This document shows, in pieces, positions 1-5,577 of a stretch of 6,271 nucleotides of DNA. The stretch's first letter is position 1. Every line of letters starts with the position of its first letter. A program made the position numbers and the translations under genes. Origin of the DNA: Caryophanales bacterium (lineage in GTDB: Bacteria > Bacillota_I > Bacilli_A > RFN20 > CAG-826); NCBI GenBank assembly GCA_016280685.1, contig JAEEHE010000052.1, forward strand, positions 1-6,271, in the 5' to 3' direction. The notes under the pieces were generated by a model, which was not told the origin of the DNA, ran no database searches, and saw nothing but the letters and a program-made list of their open reading frames with translations.

Positions 1-85
1 CACCGGCGATTTTTTCTTCGATTTCCGCACCGATTCTTTGGCAGAGTTTTTCAATCTCTTGTTCGCTTAATATAATGCGTTTCAT
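1..85 (-). CDS. hpt: Hypoxanthine-guanine phosphoribosyltransferase, N-terminal fragment (probable)
   Basis: Only the first 28 codons are visible; the rest runs off the left edge. The peptide starts MKRIILSEQEIEKLCQRIGA and continues EIEEKIAG. The pattern I-L-S-E-x-E-I followed by a helix and 'GAEI' is typical of the N-terminus of bacterial HPRT, which converts hypoxanthine or guanine plus PRPP to IMP or GMP in the cytoplasm. The ATG at 85-83 is preceded by AAAGGA at 98-93 with a 7-nt gap; this Shine-Dalgarno overlaps the prs stop codon, so the gene is probably translated as part of the uraA-upp-prs operon. Following PRPP synthetase fits a PRPP-consuming enzyme. The main alternative is PyrR, whose N-terminus has a similar I-L-D-E-x-x-I pattern. 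The PRPP loop that would settle the family is outside the window. Confidence 0.62.
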   Translation of the reverse strand, partial: MKRIILSEQEIEKLCQRIGAEIEEKIAG

Positions 86-96
86 GAGGTTGTCCT

Positions 97-1065
97 TTAT
101 TGTTCTTTAGTAATCTCTTCAATAAATGCTTGGTGAGTTTCTGATAAGGAAATACCATCTTCTAGAGAAACGATAATTCTAGAGAATAATGGGACTAAAG
201 AGATGACTTCAATCTTATCGCTCTTCTTGCTTTCCACTAATGGGATAGAGTCGGTAATAACTAATTTATATAGATGTGATTTATTGATTCTATCAACAGC
301 ATCTAAAGATAAAACACCATGTGTCACGGCAGCGTAAACCCTTTTCGCACCTAATTCGATTAATTTATCGACAGCGAGTAATAATGTTCCCGCGGTATCG
401 ACGATATCATCAACGATGATACATGTTTTATCTTTTACGTCACCAACAATAGAGAAAATCTCTGCTTGATTTGGTTTAGGGCGACGCTTATCGATAATCG
501 CTAAAGGAGCGTTTAATTTTTCCGCTAATTTGGATGTTCTCACTAATCCACCATGGTCAGGAGAAACGCAGACAACATCTTTAAGATGTAAGTTTTTGAA
601 ATAACGATAGAACATCGCCACAGGAGAAACATCATCAACAGGGATGTTGAAGAAGCCAGTAATTTGGGAAGCATGCAAATCGCTTGCCACAATACGATTA
701 GCACCAGCAGCGGTTAGCATATCAGCGACTAGCTTCGCACTGATTGGTTGACGAGGCTTTGCTTTTCTATCTTGTCTAGCATAGCCAAAATATGGCATGA
801 CACAAGTAATTGATTTAGCGCTTGCTCTCTTACAAGCATCGATACAAATTAATAATTCCATTAATCTTTCAGTCACAGGAGAGCAGGTAGATTGGATAAT
901 GTAGACATTATCGCCTCTAAATGATTTTTTACCAGTGAATAAGATTTCACCATCAGCAAAGTGTGTGAGTTCTGTGGGAAGAACCTCCACACCAATAGTC
1001 TTAGCTATCTCGATAGCCATATTGACGTTAGCGGTTAAGGAAACGATTTTTAATCTGTCGTGCAT
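97..1065 (-). CDS. prs: Ribose-phosphate pyrophosphokinase (PRPP synthetase)
   Basis: This cytoplasmic enzyme makes PRPP from ribose 5-phosphate and ATP, the shared substrate of purine, pyrimidine and NAD synthesis and of base salvage. At 322 residues it has the usual length for a class I enzyme. Visible motifs are YFGYARQDRK at residues 92-101 (ATP-binding region), SDLHASQITGFF at 128-139 with the metal-binding His131, SPDHGG at 168-173, KRRPKPN at 193-199 (catalytic flexible-loop region) and the PRPP/ribose-5-phosphate loop VDDIVDTAGTL at 218-228. All expected catalytic blocks are present, so it looks functional. The extreme N-terminus (LKIVSLTAN) departs slightly from the common SGxAN pattern. 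The ATG lies 5 bp after the upp stop. The nearest Shine-Dalgarno (AAAGGA, inside the last upp codons) is about 14 nt from the ATG, longer than ideal, but no better in-frame start is seen. Its placement between upp and a probable hpt couples PRPP supply to PRPP use. Confidence 0.96.
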   Translation of the reverse strand: MHDRLKIVSLTANVNMAIEIAKTIGVEVLPTELTHFADGEILFTGKKSFRGDNVYIIQSTCSPVTERLMELLICIDACKRASAKSITCVMPYFGYARQDRKAKPRQPISAKLVADMLTAAGANRIVASDLHASQITGFFNIPVDDVSPVAMFYRYFKNLHLKDVVCVSPDHGGLVRTSKLAEKLNAPLAIIDKRRPKPNQAEIFSIVGDVKDKTCIIVDDIVDTAGTLLLAVDKLIELGAKRVYAAVTHGVLSLDAVDRINKSHLYKLVITDSIPLVESKKSDKIEVISLVPLFSRIIVSLEDGISLSETHQAFIEEITKEQ

Positions 1066-1070
1066 AATAA

Positions 1071-1733
1071 TTATTTTGTTCCTTTCACAGTACCAAATAT
1101 TCTATCACCACAATCGCCTAAACCTGGGCAAATGTAAGCATTTTCGTTTAATTCTCTATCTAAAGCACCGATATAAAGTGGAATATCGGGATAATGTTCA
1201 CAAAATGCTTTAACACCTTCAGGAGCGGCGATAATACAAATAAAGGTAATCTTTTTTGCGCCGTGCTTTTTAAGCATTTTAACGGCATCGATACCACTAC
1301 CACCAGTTGCAAGCATTGGGTCGATAAGATAAACATCCATCGTATCGATATCAGCAGGAAGCTTACAGTAATATTCTACTGGTTCTTTAGTCACTTCGTC
1401 ACGATATAAACCGATATGACCACAAGTCGCACCAGGAACTAAGTCTAACATACCATCAGCCATACCTAAGCCTGCTCTTAAAATTGGAACGAAACATAAA
1501 TGTTTACGATCCACCACAGGTTGTAATGTCTTTTCGATAGGTGTTTCGATTTCTACCATCTTAGTATTAAGATGTCTTAAAGCTTCATAACCCTCAAGAA
1601 TAGAGACTTCTTTAACAAGAACCTTAAATTGATTGGTTTTTGTATTTTTATCTCTTAATTGGGTGATTTTGTGTGTAATTAAAGGGTGATCTAAAACAAT
1701 GACGTTTTTGTATTGGGATATATCAATAGCCAT
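1071..1733 (-). CDS. upp: Uracil phosphoribosyltransferase
   Basis: Upp joins uracil to PRPP to give UMP and pyrophosphate, the key step of uracil salvage, in the cytoplasm. Starting from the ATG at 1733 the protein has 220 residues, slightly above the usual 205-210. Family blocks are all present: PILRAGLGM at about 83-91, GLYRDE at 108-113, the PRPP loop LIDPMLATGGS at 136-146, IIAAPEG at 167-173 and the uracil-binding C-terminal block YICPGLGDCGDRIFGT at 200-215. A GTG at 1742-1740 in the same frame would add three residues, but it touches the Shine-Dalgarno itself. AGAAGG at 1747-1742 is 8 nt from the ATG at 1733, so the ATG is the better start. With that start the gene begins one base after the uraA stop, implying translational coupling to the uracil permease. 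Confidence 0.97.
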   Translation of the reverse strand: MAIDISQYKNVIVLDHPLITHKITQLRDKNTKTNQFKVLVKEVSILEGYEALRHLNTKMVEIETPIEKTLQPVVDRKHLCFVPILRAGLGMADGMLDLVPGATCGHIGLYRDEVTKEPVEYYCKLPADIDTMDVYLIDPMLATGGSGIDAVKMLKKHGAKKITFICIIAAPEGVKAFCEHYPDIPLYIGALDRELNENAYICPGLGDCGDRIFGTVKGTK

Positions 1734-1734
1734 A

Positions 1735-3174
1735 TTATTCACCTTCTTTTGGTTGTTCTTCTGCTTGTTCAGCTTCTGGTTGCGGTTCTTCTTTATTCTT
1801 ACCTAAGTGAGTAACAAAGTTCACGATGATACCAAGGATTAAAGCACAAGCGACTTCAGTAATGGTGATTGTGCCACTATTACCTAAGACAATATTGAGT
1901 GTAAATCCACCAACACCAGCGATTAAGATAACGGAAACAACGAATAAGTTTCTATTGTCACCTAAGTCAACTTTTTGAATCATCTTTAAGCCAGAGACAG
2001 CGATGAAACCGTATAAAGCGATGCATACACCACCCATAACACAAGATGGAATTGTTGATAAGAATGTGGAGAATGGTAATAAGAAACTTAACACAATAGC
2101 GAGGATAGCGGTTGTGAAGATTGTTCTAATAGAAGCATTGCCAGAAATAGCTACTGTACCAACGGATTCACCATAGGTGGTATTTGGACAGCCACCGAAT
2201 AAAGCACCAGCAGCACTACCAACACCATCACCTAATAATGTGCGGTGTAAACCAGGTTCTGTTAATAAATCTCTACCGATGATAGAACTTAAGTTCTTGT
2301 GGTCAGCGATGTGTTCCGCAAAGACGACGAAGGCCACTGGAACATAAGCAACTGCGATTGTGCCTAAATAAGCACCGAAATTGCCACCCGCGAAATCATA
2401 ATTACCACTGAAGGCTGTTAAGAATGTGAAATCTGGACACCAGCCACCGACGAATTTGTCCCAACCAGCAGATTTAAATAAATCAAAATTAATAACTTTT
2501 AAAGCGTCGTTATCAGCACCATAGCCAATTGCGCTGAAGATAGCGGCAACTGCGTAACCTGCTAAGATACCGAAGATGAAAGGAATCATCTTGGAGAATT
2601 TCTTGCCATAGACGGAAACAATGATGGTTGTGAATAATGTGACAAGACCGCAAACTAAAGCGACCCATGAATTAACACTACCAGATCCGTTACCAGTGAA
2701 TAAATCACCAATCGCATTGCCAGATAAAGATAAACCGATAATTGCCACTGTTGGACCGATAACTACCGGAGGCATAATCTTATTAATCCATTTTGTACCA
2801 GCGAATTTAACAATTATAGCTAAAATCACATAAACAAGACCTGCTAAAGCAGCACCGATGATAAGACCTAAATAACCGACGGACATAGAAACGCCACCAG
2901 CGAAGGCCGCAAACATACTACCCAAGAAAGCAAATGAGCTACCTAAGAAAACAGGGCTTTTGAATTTTGTAAAAAGTAAGTAAACAAGAGTGCCAACGCC
3001 TGCGCCTAATAAAGCGGCAGATTGACTCATTGTAGCACCGGTAACACCATTGACGATTGCAGGAACCGCAATAGTAGCAGCCATGATGGCGAGAAGTTGT
3101 TGTAAAGCAAAGACGATCGTTTTACCCCAACTTGGTTTGTCTTCAACTTGATAAATCAAATTTGTTTGAGACAT
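1735..3174 (-). CDS. uraA: Uracil permease, NCS2 (UraA/PyrP) family
   Basis: A 479-residue membrane protein of the nucleobase:cation symporter-2 family, expected to take up uracil with protons across the cytoplasmic membrane. Hydrophobic segments run through most of residues 20-455, matching the 14-segment fold of the family. Diagnostic residues are FAEHIADH at 285-292 with Glu287 (equivalent to the substrate-binding Glu of TM8 in E. coli UraA), PGLHRTLLGDG at 307-317, and the NCS2 signature PNTTYGESVG at 330-339 with Glu336 (the TM10 glutamate). These favour uracil over the xanthine/urate branch, and the directly following upp gene agrees. The C-terminus ends in an acidic Glu/Gln/Pro-rich tail after residue 460, probably cytosolic. 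The ATG at 3174 has a strong TAGGAGGA ribosome binding site 7 nt upstream. Expression is likely controlled by the leader attenuator at 3193-3331. A purine base permease is a less likely alternative. Confidence 0.94.
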   Translation of the reverse strand: MSQTNLIYQVEDKPSWGKTIVFALQQLLAIMAATIAVPAIVNGVTGATMSQSAALLGAGVGTLVYLLFTKFKSPVFLGSSFAFLGSMFAAFAGGVSMSVGYLGLIIGAALAGLVYVILAIIVKFAGTKWINKIMPPVVIGPTVAIIGLSLSGNAIGDLFTGNGSGSVNSWVALVCGLVTLFTTIIVSVYGKKFSKMIPFIFGILAGYAVAAIFSAIGYGADNDALKVINFDLFKSAGWDKFVGGWCPDFTFLTAFSGNYDFAGGNFGAYLGTIAVAYVPVAFVVFAEHIADHKNLSSIIGRDLLTEPGLHRTLLGDGVGSAAGALFGGCPNTTYGESVGTVAISGNASIRTIFTTAILAIVLSFLLPFSTFLSTIPSCVMGGVCIALYGFIAVSGLKMIQKVDLGDNRNLFVVSVILIAGVGGFTLNIVLGNSGTITITEVACALILGIIVNFVTHLGKNKEEPQPEAEQAEEQPKEGE

Positions 3175-3180
3175 AAGTTC

Positions 3181-3189
3181 ATCCTCCTA
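3181..3189 (-). promoter_or_regulatory. Ribosome binding site of uraA
   Basis: Read on the minus strand this is TAGGAGGAT, close to the full anti-Shine-Dalgarno complement, about 7 nt from the uraA ATG at 3174. It begins only a few bases after the T-tract of the attenuator terminator. Control in the leader therefore most simply acts on transcription read-through rather than by masking this site. Confidence 0.85.
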
Positions 3190-3192
3190 ATT

Positions 3193-3221
3193 AAAAAAAA
3201 TACTCGACACTAAGGACGAGT
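3193..3221 (-). terminator. Intrinsic terminator in the uraA leader (attenuator)
   Basis: On the minus strand ACTCG (3221-3217) pairs with CGAGT (3206-3202) across a 10-nt loop. One A and eight consecutive T residues (3200-3193) follow. The 5-bp stem, possibly with one extra C-G pair inside a T/T mismatch, is short, but stem plus T8 is the standard intrinsic terminator layout. It lies between the promoter and uraA, not behind a gene, so it would act as an attenuator for the whole uraA-upp-prs operon. The first stem base is also the last base of the stop codon of the 32-codon leader frame. The 5' arm TCGTC (3219-3215) can pair instead with GACGA (3317-3313), which gives a possible antiterminator. 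Confidence 0.72.
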
Positions 3222-3319
3222 TACTTGAGACACTGATTTATAGGGAAGAGGAATTGAGAAGCGACACCACCCTTATGGAATGTCATTTCCATGGGAATGA
3301 AGCACTTTCTCTTCGTCAT
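3221..3319 (-). CDS. Possible 32-residue leader peptide upstream of uraA
   Basis: ATG at 3319-3317 opens a 32-codon frame ending in TAA at 3223-3221. AGGTG at 3331-3327 is a plausible Shine-Dalgarno 7 nt upstream. The peptide begins MTKRKCFIPMEMTFHKGG and ends near FLFPINQCLK. It has no signal peptide, transmembrane segment or family I recognise. The case for it is position: it starts close to the predicted transcript start, and its stop codon overlaps the first base of the attenuator stem, so a ribosome finishing this frame would cover the terminator. Codons for FLFP lie in a run of 12 pyrimidines (3253-3242), as in UTP-sensing pyrBI leaders. Against it, the same bases form a strongly paired RNA, and a 33-codon open frame can arise by chance. 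Treat it as a candidate regulatory peptide, not an established gene. Confidence 0.4.
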   Translation of the reverse strand: MTKRKCFIPMEMTFHKGGVASQFLFPINQCLK

Positions 3320-3331
3320 AAATCAACACCT
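3228..3331 (-). ncRNA. Structured leader RNA upstream of uraA, unassigned riboswitch-like or attenuator element
   Basis: The leader can fold into one long branched or imperfect hairpin. A closing helix pairs AGGTGTTGATTTAT (3331-3318) with ATAAATCAGTGTCT (3241-3228): 10 Watson-Crick pairs and 4 consecutive G-U pairs. Past a 3x3 internal loop, GAAGAG (3314-3309) pairs with CTCTTC (3250-3245). An apical hairpin pairs CCC-ATGGAA with TTCCAT-AA-GGG. An alternative inner pairing of GAGAA and GC with GCTTCTC is also possible. The element sits between the promoter and an intrinsic terminator, the usual place for a transcriptional riboswitch. No PyrR loop, purine aptamer, T-box, TPP or PreQ1 signature was recognised. 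The fold is hand-derived, without an energy calculation. The ligand is unknown; uracil, UMP/UTP or PRPP would fit the regulated genes. Confidence 0.5.
3270..3295 (-). repeat. Apical inverted repeat in the uraA leader
   Basis: On the minus strand CCCATGGAA (3295-3287) and TTCCAT plus GGG (3280-3275, 3272-3270) form a 9-bp stem with a 2-nt AA bulge and a 6-nt loop ATGACA. It is the most stable-looking local hairpin in the leader and forms the tip of the larger element. It is not followed by a T-tract, so it is not itself a terminator. Confidence 0.6.
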
Positions 3332-3340
3332 ATTGTAAAT

Positions 3341-3369
3341 ATTTTAGACAAAAATAAAATTAATAACAA
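3341..3369 (-). promoter_or_regulatory. Probable sigma-A promoter of the uraA-upp-prs operon
   Basis: TTGTTA (3369-3364, four of six bases of the -35 consensus) and TAAAAT (3346-3341, five of six of the -10) are separated by exactly 17 nt. Long A and T tracts lie directly upstream (about 3385-3410) and could act as an UP element. The expected transcript start is near 3335-3333, a few bases before the 5' strand of the leader helix. The region is so A+T-rich that chance matches are expected, hence moderate confidence. Confidence 0.55.
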
Positions 3370-3454
3370 CTATTAATTAACACTATTTTTAAAAAAATTT
3401 TATTTTTTTATAGATTATAGAGAATAGGAAAAATAAACTACATTTTTGACATTC

Positions 3455-3483
3455 AAAAAGAAGAAGATAATTATCTATCTTCT
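3455..3483 (-). terminator. Intrinsic terminator ending the nucleoside ABC transporter operon
   Basis: On the minus strand AGAAGATA (3483-3476) pairs perfectly with TATCTTCT (3469-3462) across a 6-nt loop, followed by TCTTTTT (3461-3455). The 5' arm lies within the last codons of the upstream permease gene and its stop codon falls in the loop. This separates the nucleoside transporter operon from the uraA unit, which then needs its own promoter. The stem is A+T-rich, so some read-through is possible. Confidence 0.75.
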
Positions 3484-4433
3484 CTAAAGTAGTTAACTCC
3501 TAATCCTGCCGGTGGTTGTGTCTCTCTCTTATTGAATAAAGAGATTATGATAAGCACGACAATCGTGACAAAATAAGGAATTAATTTAATGATTTCACTC
3601 GCGGCTCCTGCTGCACGAATAAAACGTGGTAATTGATAGAAGGCAGCAAAGATAAATGATCCACCGATAGCGATGCCCGGATTCCAGATGGAGAAGATGA
3701 CTAAGGCGACCGCTAGCCAACCAAATGCTTCAATATTAAATTCTAAAGCGCCGTTGTTCATGACCATCAAATAATATAACCCACCTAAACCAGAGATGCA
3801 GGATCCGATCAATGTGGCAACATATTTAAACATTGTGACATTAACACCACTCGCATCAGCAGTGCTGGGGTTTTCACCAACCGCTCTTAAAGAGAGGCCA
3901 ACTTTTGTTTTCTTGAGAACGATTAAAGCTGCTACTGATATAGCAATACCTAAATAGAACATAAATCCGTAAGAGAGGAATAATTGAGTAAACCAATTAG
4001 ATTCCACAAAACTCTTTGGGAAAATCGTTTGATAATAATTCGCTGATATAATTGAAAAACCTTCATTACCAGTAATGTTACTAACAAAAGGAAATACACC
4101 TGCGCCTAATGTAGTAATCGTTAAACCGGTAACGTTTTGATTACATTGTAATGAGTCGACTAAGAAACAATATAGTAAGCCAGTAATTCCTGCGAATAAT
4201 AAGCAGAATAATAACGGCATAAAGATCGCCATAAAGCCGTTTGCGTTACTCGCGCCACCAATGGAAGATAAATATATCTTCGCACCCACAACCGCGCCTG
4301 TCGCGCCTAAGCACATAATACCAGGAGTGCCCATATTTAAATGACCGCTCTTCTCAGTGACAATCTCACCTGTAGAACCAAAGAGGAATAAAATCATGAT
4401 GCGGATAACGCCTCTAATGTATGTTACAAACAT
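3471..4433 (-). CDS. Nucleoside ABC transporter, permease protein 2 (YufQ/NupC type)
   Basis: A 320-residue membrane subunit of a BmpA/NupABC-type nucleoside importer in the RbsC/LivH-like permease superfamily. The N-terminal block GSTGEIVTEKSGHLNMGTPG (19-38) is characteristic of this subunit. LRAVGENPSTADASGVNV (182-199) is the conserved cytoplasmic loop expected to contact the ATP-binding protein. WNPGIAIGG (250-258) and the C-terminal PPAGLGVNYF (307-316) also fit. Hydrophobic segments near 10-18, 35-52, 68-92, 103-120, 152-173, 203-225, 238-268 and 284-299 indicate about eight membrane spans. The ATG at 4433-4431 overlaps the TAA of the preceding permease by one base (TAATG), with AAGGAGA about 8 nt upstream, so translation is coupled. 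It pairs with the preceding permease to form the channel. The nucleoside specificity (guanosine, pyrimidine nucleosides or broad) cannot be told from sequence. Confidence 0.9.
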   Translation of the reverse strand: MFVTYIRGVIRIMILFLFGSTGEIVTEKSGHLNMGTPGIMCLGATGAVVGAKIYLSSIGGASNANGFMAIFMPLLFCLLFAGITGLLYCFLVDSLQCNQNVTGLTITTLGAGVFPFVSNITGNEGFSIISANYYQTIFPKSFVESNWFTQLFLSYGFMFYLGIAISVAALIVLKKTKVGLSLRAVGENPSTADASGVNVTMFKYVATLIGSCISGLGGLYYLMVMNNGALEFNIEAFGWLAVALVIFSIWNPGIAIGGSFIFAAFYQLPRFIRAAGAASEIIKLIPYFVTIVVLIIISLFNKRETQPPAGLGVNYFREDR

Positions 4434-5572
4434 TATTTACTCTCCTTCATTTCCTCAGGTTTTTTCTTTTTTCTTAAGAACGGTAATTTAATATCGACTC
4501 TAAAGTTCACAAAGAAGGTGCTAACAATAATTAATAAGAAGAAGATACCAGTTAAAACATTGCCGATTGTGGATGAATAACCAATCCACGCAGCTGCATT
4601 ACTACTACCGGTAGAAACAAAGGCGACCAAGAAGGAATAAACCACCATCAAAGGAACATTGAATTCACCTAACCAAGCGACCAAAATCGCGGTAAATCCA
4701 CGGCCTCCTGCTAAAGTTGCGGTAACAGTATGACTACTACCAGCCACCATTAAGAAACCAGCGACACCCGCAATTGCACCAGATAAAATTAAGGTACGAA
4801 TAATAACGGATTGAACATTGATGCCCACATATTTAGCGGTATTTCTACTACCACCAACAACTGCTAGTTCATAACCGTGTTGCGAGAATTTTAAATATGC
4901 CCAAGCAACACTAGCAAGTCCGCCGATGATAATGACATTAATCAAATAACTATTACCGATTTTACTACTACCGATTTGTTTGATGAGAGGTAACCACCCT
5001 TCGTGATTGGTGTTGTTGATAACACCTAATACGTTACTACCAGATGTGGACCAGGCAACAACACAAGCGGCTACGATACCCATAGCGATATAATTCATCA
5101 TTAAGGTGAATAATGTTTCATTAGTGTTAAATTTAGCTTTAAAGAAAGCGGGAATAAATGACCAAGTAGCGCCAAAGATAACGGCCATAATTAGTTCGAT
5201 AATAATCGCGAGGAAATTAGGAACATGAGGGGCGATAAATTTCAAAGCGATTAAACATCCTAAAGCGCCCATCAAAACTTGACCTTCCGCGCCGATATTC
5301 CAGAACTTCATTTTAAATGCGGGTGTTAAACCAACAGCGATAAGGAATAAAATGCCGGCTTCCCAGAATAATTTAATTACTGTCTTCGCACTAGAGAAAG
5401 TTCCCTGCATCATATATTCATAGAATTTTCCAAAGCTTCCTGGTTTAACTAAAGAAGATAAGATACCACATACGAGTAAGGCAAAAATGATGAAACTCAC
5501 TTTGATGAGAATTCTCATCCATAATTTCATTTCTTGACGACGATTAATTCTAACAATTCTTTCCTTTTCCAC
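4433..5572 (-). CDS. Nucleoside ABC transporter, permease protein 1 (YufP/NupB type)
   Basis: A 379-residue membrane subunit and partner of the following permease. Diagnostic blocks are FWNIGAEGQVLMGA (90-103), the family's hallmark, NTNETLFTLMMNYIA (149-163), the conserved cytoplasmic loop VVGGSRNTAKYVGI (238-251) and GGRGFTAI (289-296). A basic N-terminus (residues 1-20) precedes a first span at about 22-41; further spans lie near 70-85, 98-112, 118-140, 156-173, 208-226, 257-277, 293-318 and 336-355. A basic, charged tail (RKKKKPEE) follows. The start is a GTG at 5572-5570. It is supported by GAGGAGG in the last codons of the ATP-binding gene, about 10 nt upstream, and by the lack of another suitable start before Met15. 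The gap to the upstream gene is 5 bp. Related YufNOPQ and BmpA-NupABC systems import nucleosides, which fits the neighbouring salvage genes. Confidence 0.92.
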   Translation of the reverse strand: MEKERIVRINRRQEMKLWMRILIKVSFIIFALLVCGILSSLVKPGSFGKFYEYMMQGTFSSAKTVIKLFWEAGILFLIAVGLTPAFKMKFWNIGAEGQVLMGALGCLIALKFIAPHVPNFLAIIIELIMAVIFGATWSFIPAFFKAKFNTNETLFTLMMNYIAMGIVAACVVAWSTSGSNVLGVINNTNHEGWLPLIKQIGSSKIGNSYLINVIIIGGLASVAWAYLKFSQHGYELAVVGGSRNTAKYVGINVQSVIIRTLILSGAIAGVAGFLMVAGSSHTVTATLAGGRGFTAILVAWLGEFNVPLMVVYSFLVAFVSTGSSNAAAWIGYSSTIGNVLTGIFFLLIIVSTFFVNFRVDIKLPFLRKKKKPEEMKESK

Positions 5573-5577
5573 GATGA

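Noticed and set aside
935..1213. Plus-strand open frame of 92 codons
   Set aside because: It lies antisense to prs and upp, which have full family motifs, and encodes no recognisable domain.
1194..1409. Plus-strand open frame of 71 codons
   Set aside because: Entirely antisense to upp; no supporting motif or context.
2621..2833. Plus-strand open frame of 70 codons
   Set aside because: Entirely antisense to uraA; its composition mirrors the membrane gene on the other strand.
3193..3331. PyrR-binding attenuator or purine riboswitch
   Set aside because: Neither the conserved PyrR loop (UCC-N-G-N-GAGG) nor the purine aptamer junction and loop motifs could be found in the leader.
3385..3410. 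A/T-tract inverted repeat as a terminator or repeat element
   Set aside because: It consists only of A and T runs, expected in an A+T-rich intergenic region; better read as a possible UP element.
3414..3419. Perfect TATAAT on the minus strand as the main promoter
   Set aside because: No credible -35 element or extended -10 is found at 16-18 nt spacing in this A+T-rich stretch; it remains a possible minor promoter.
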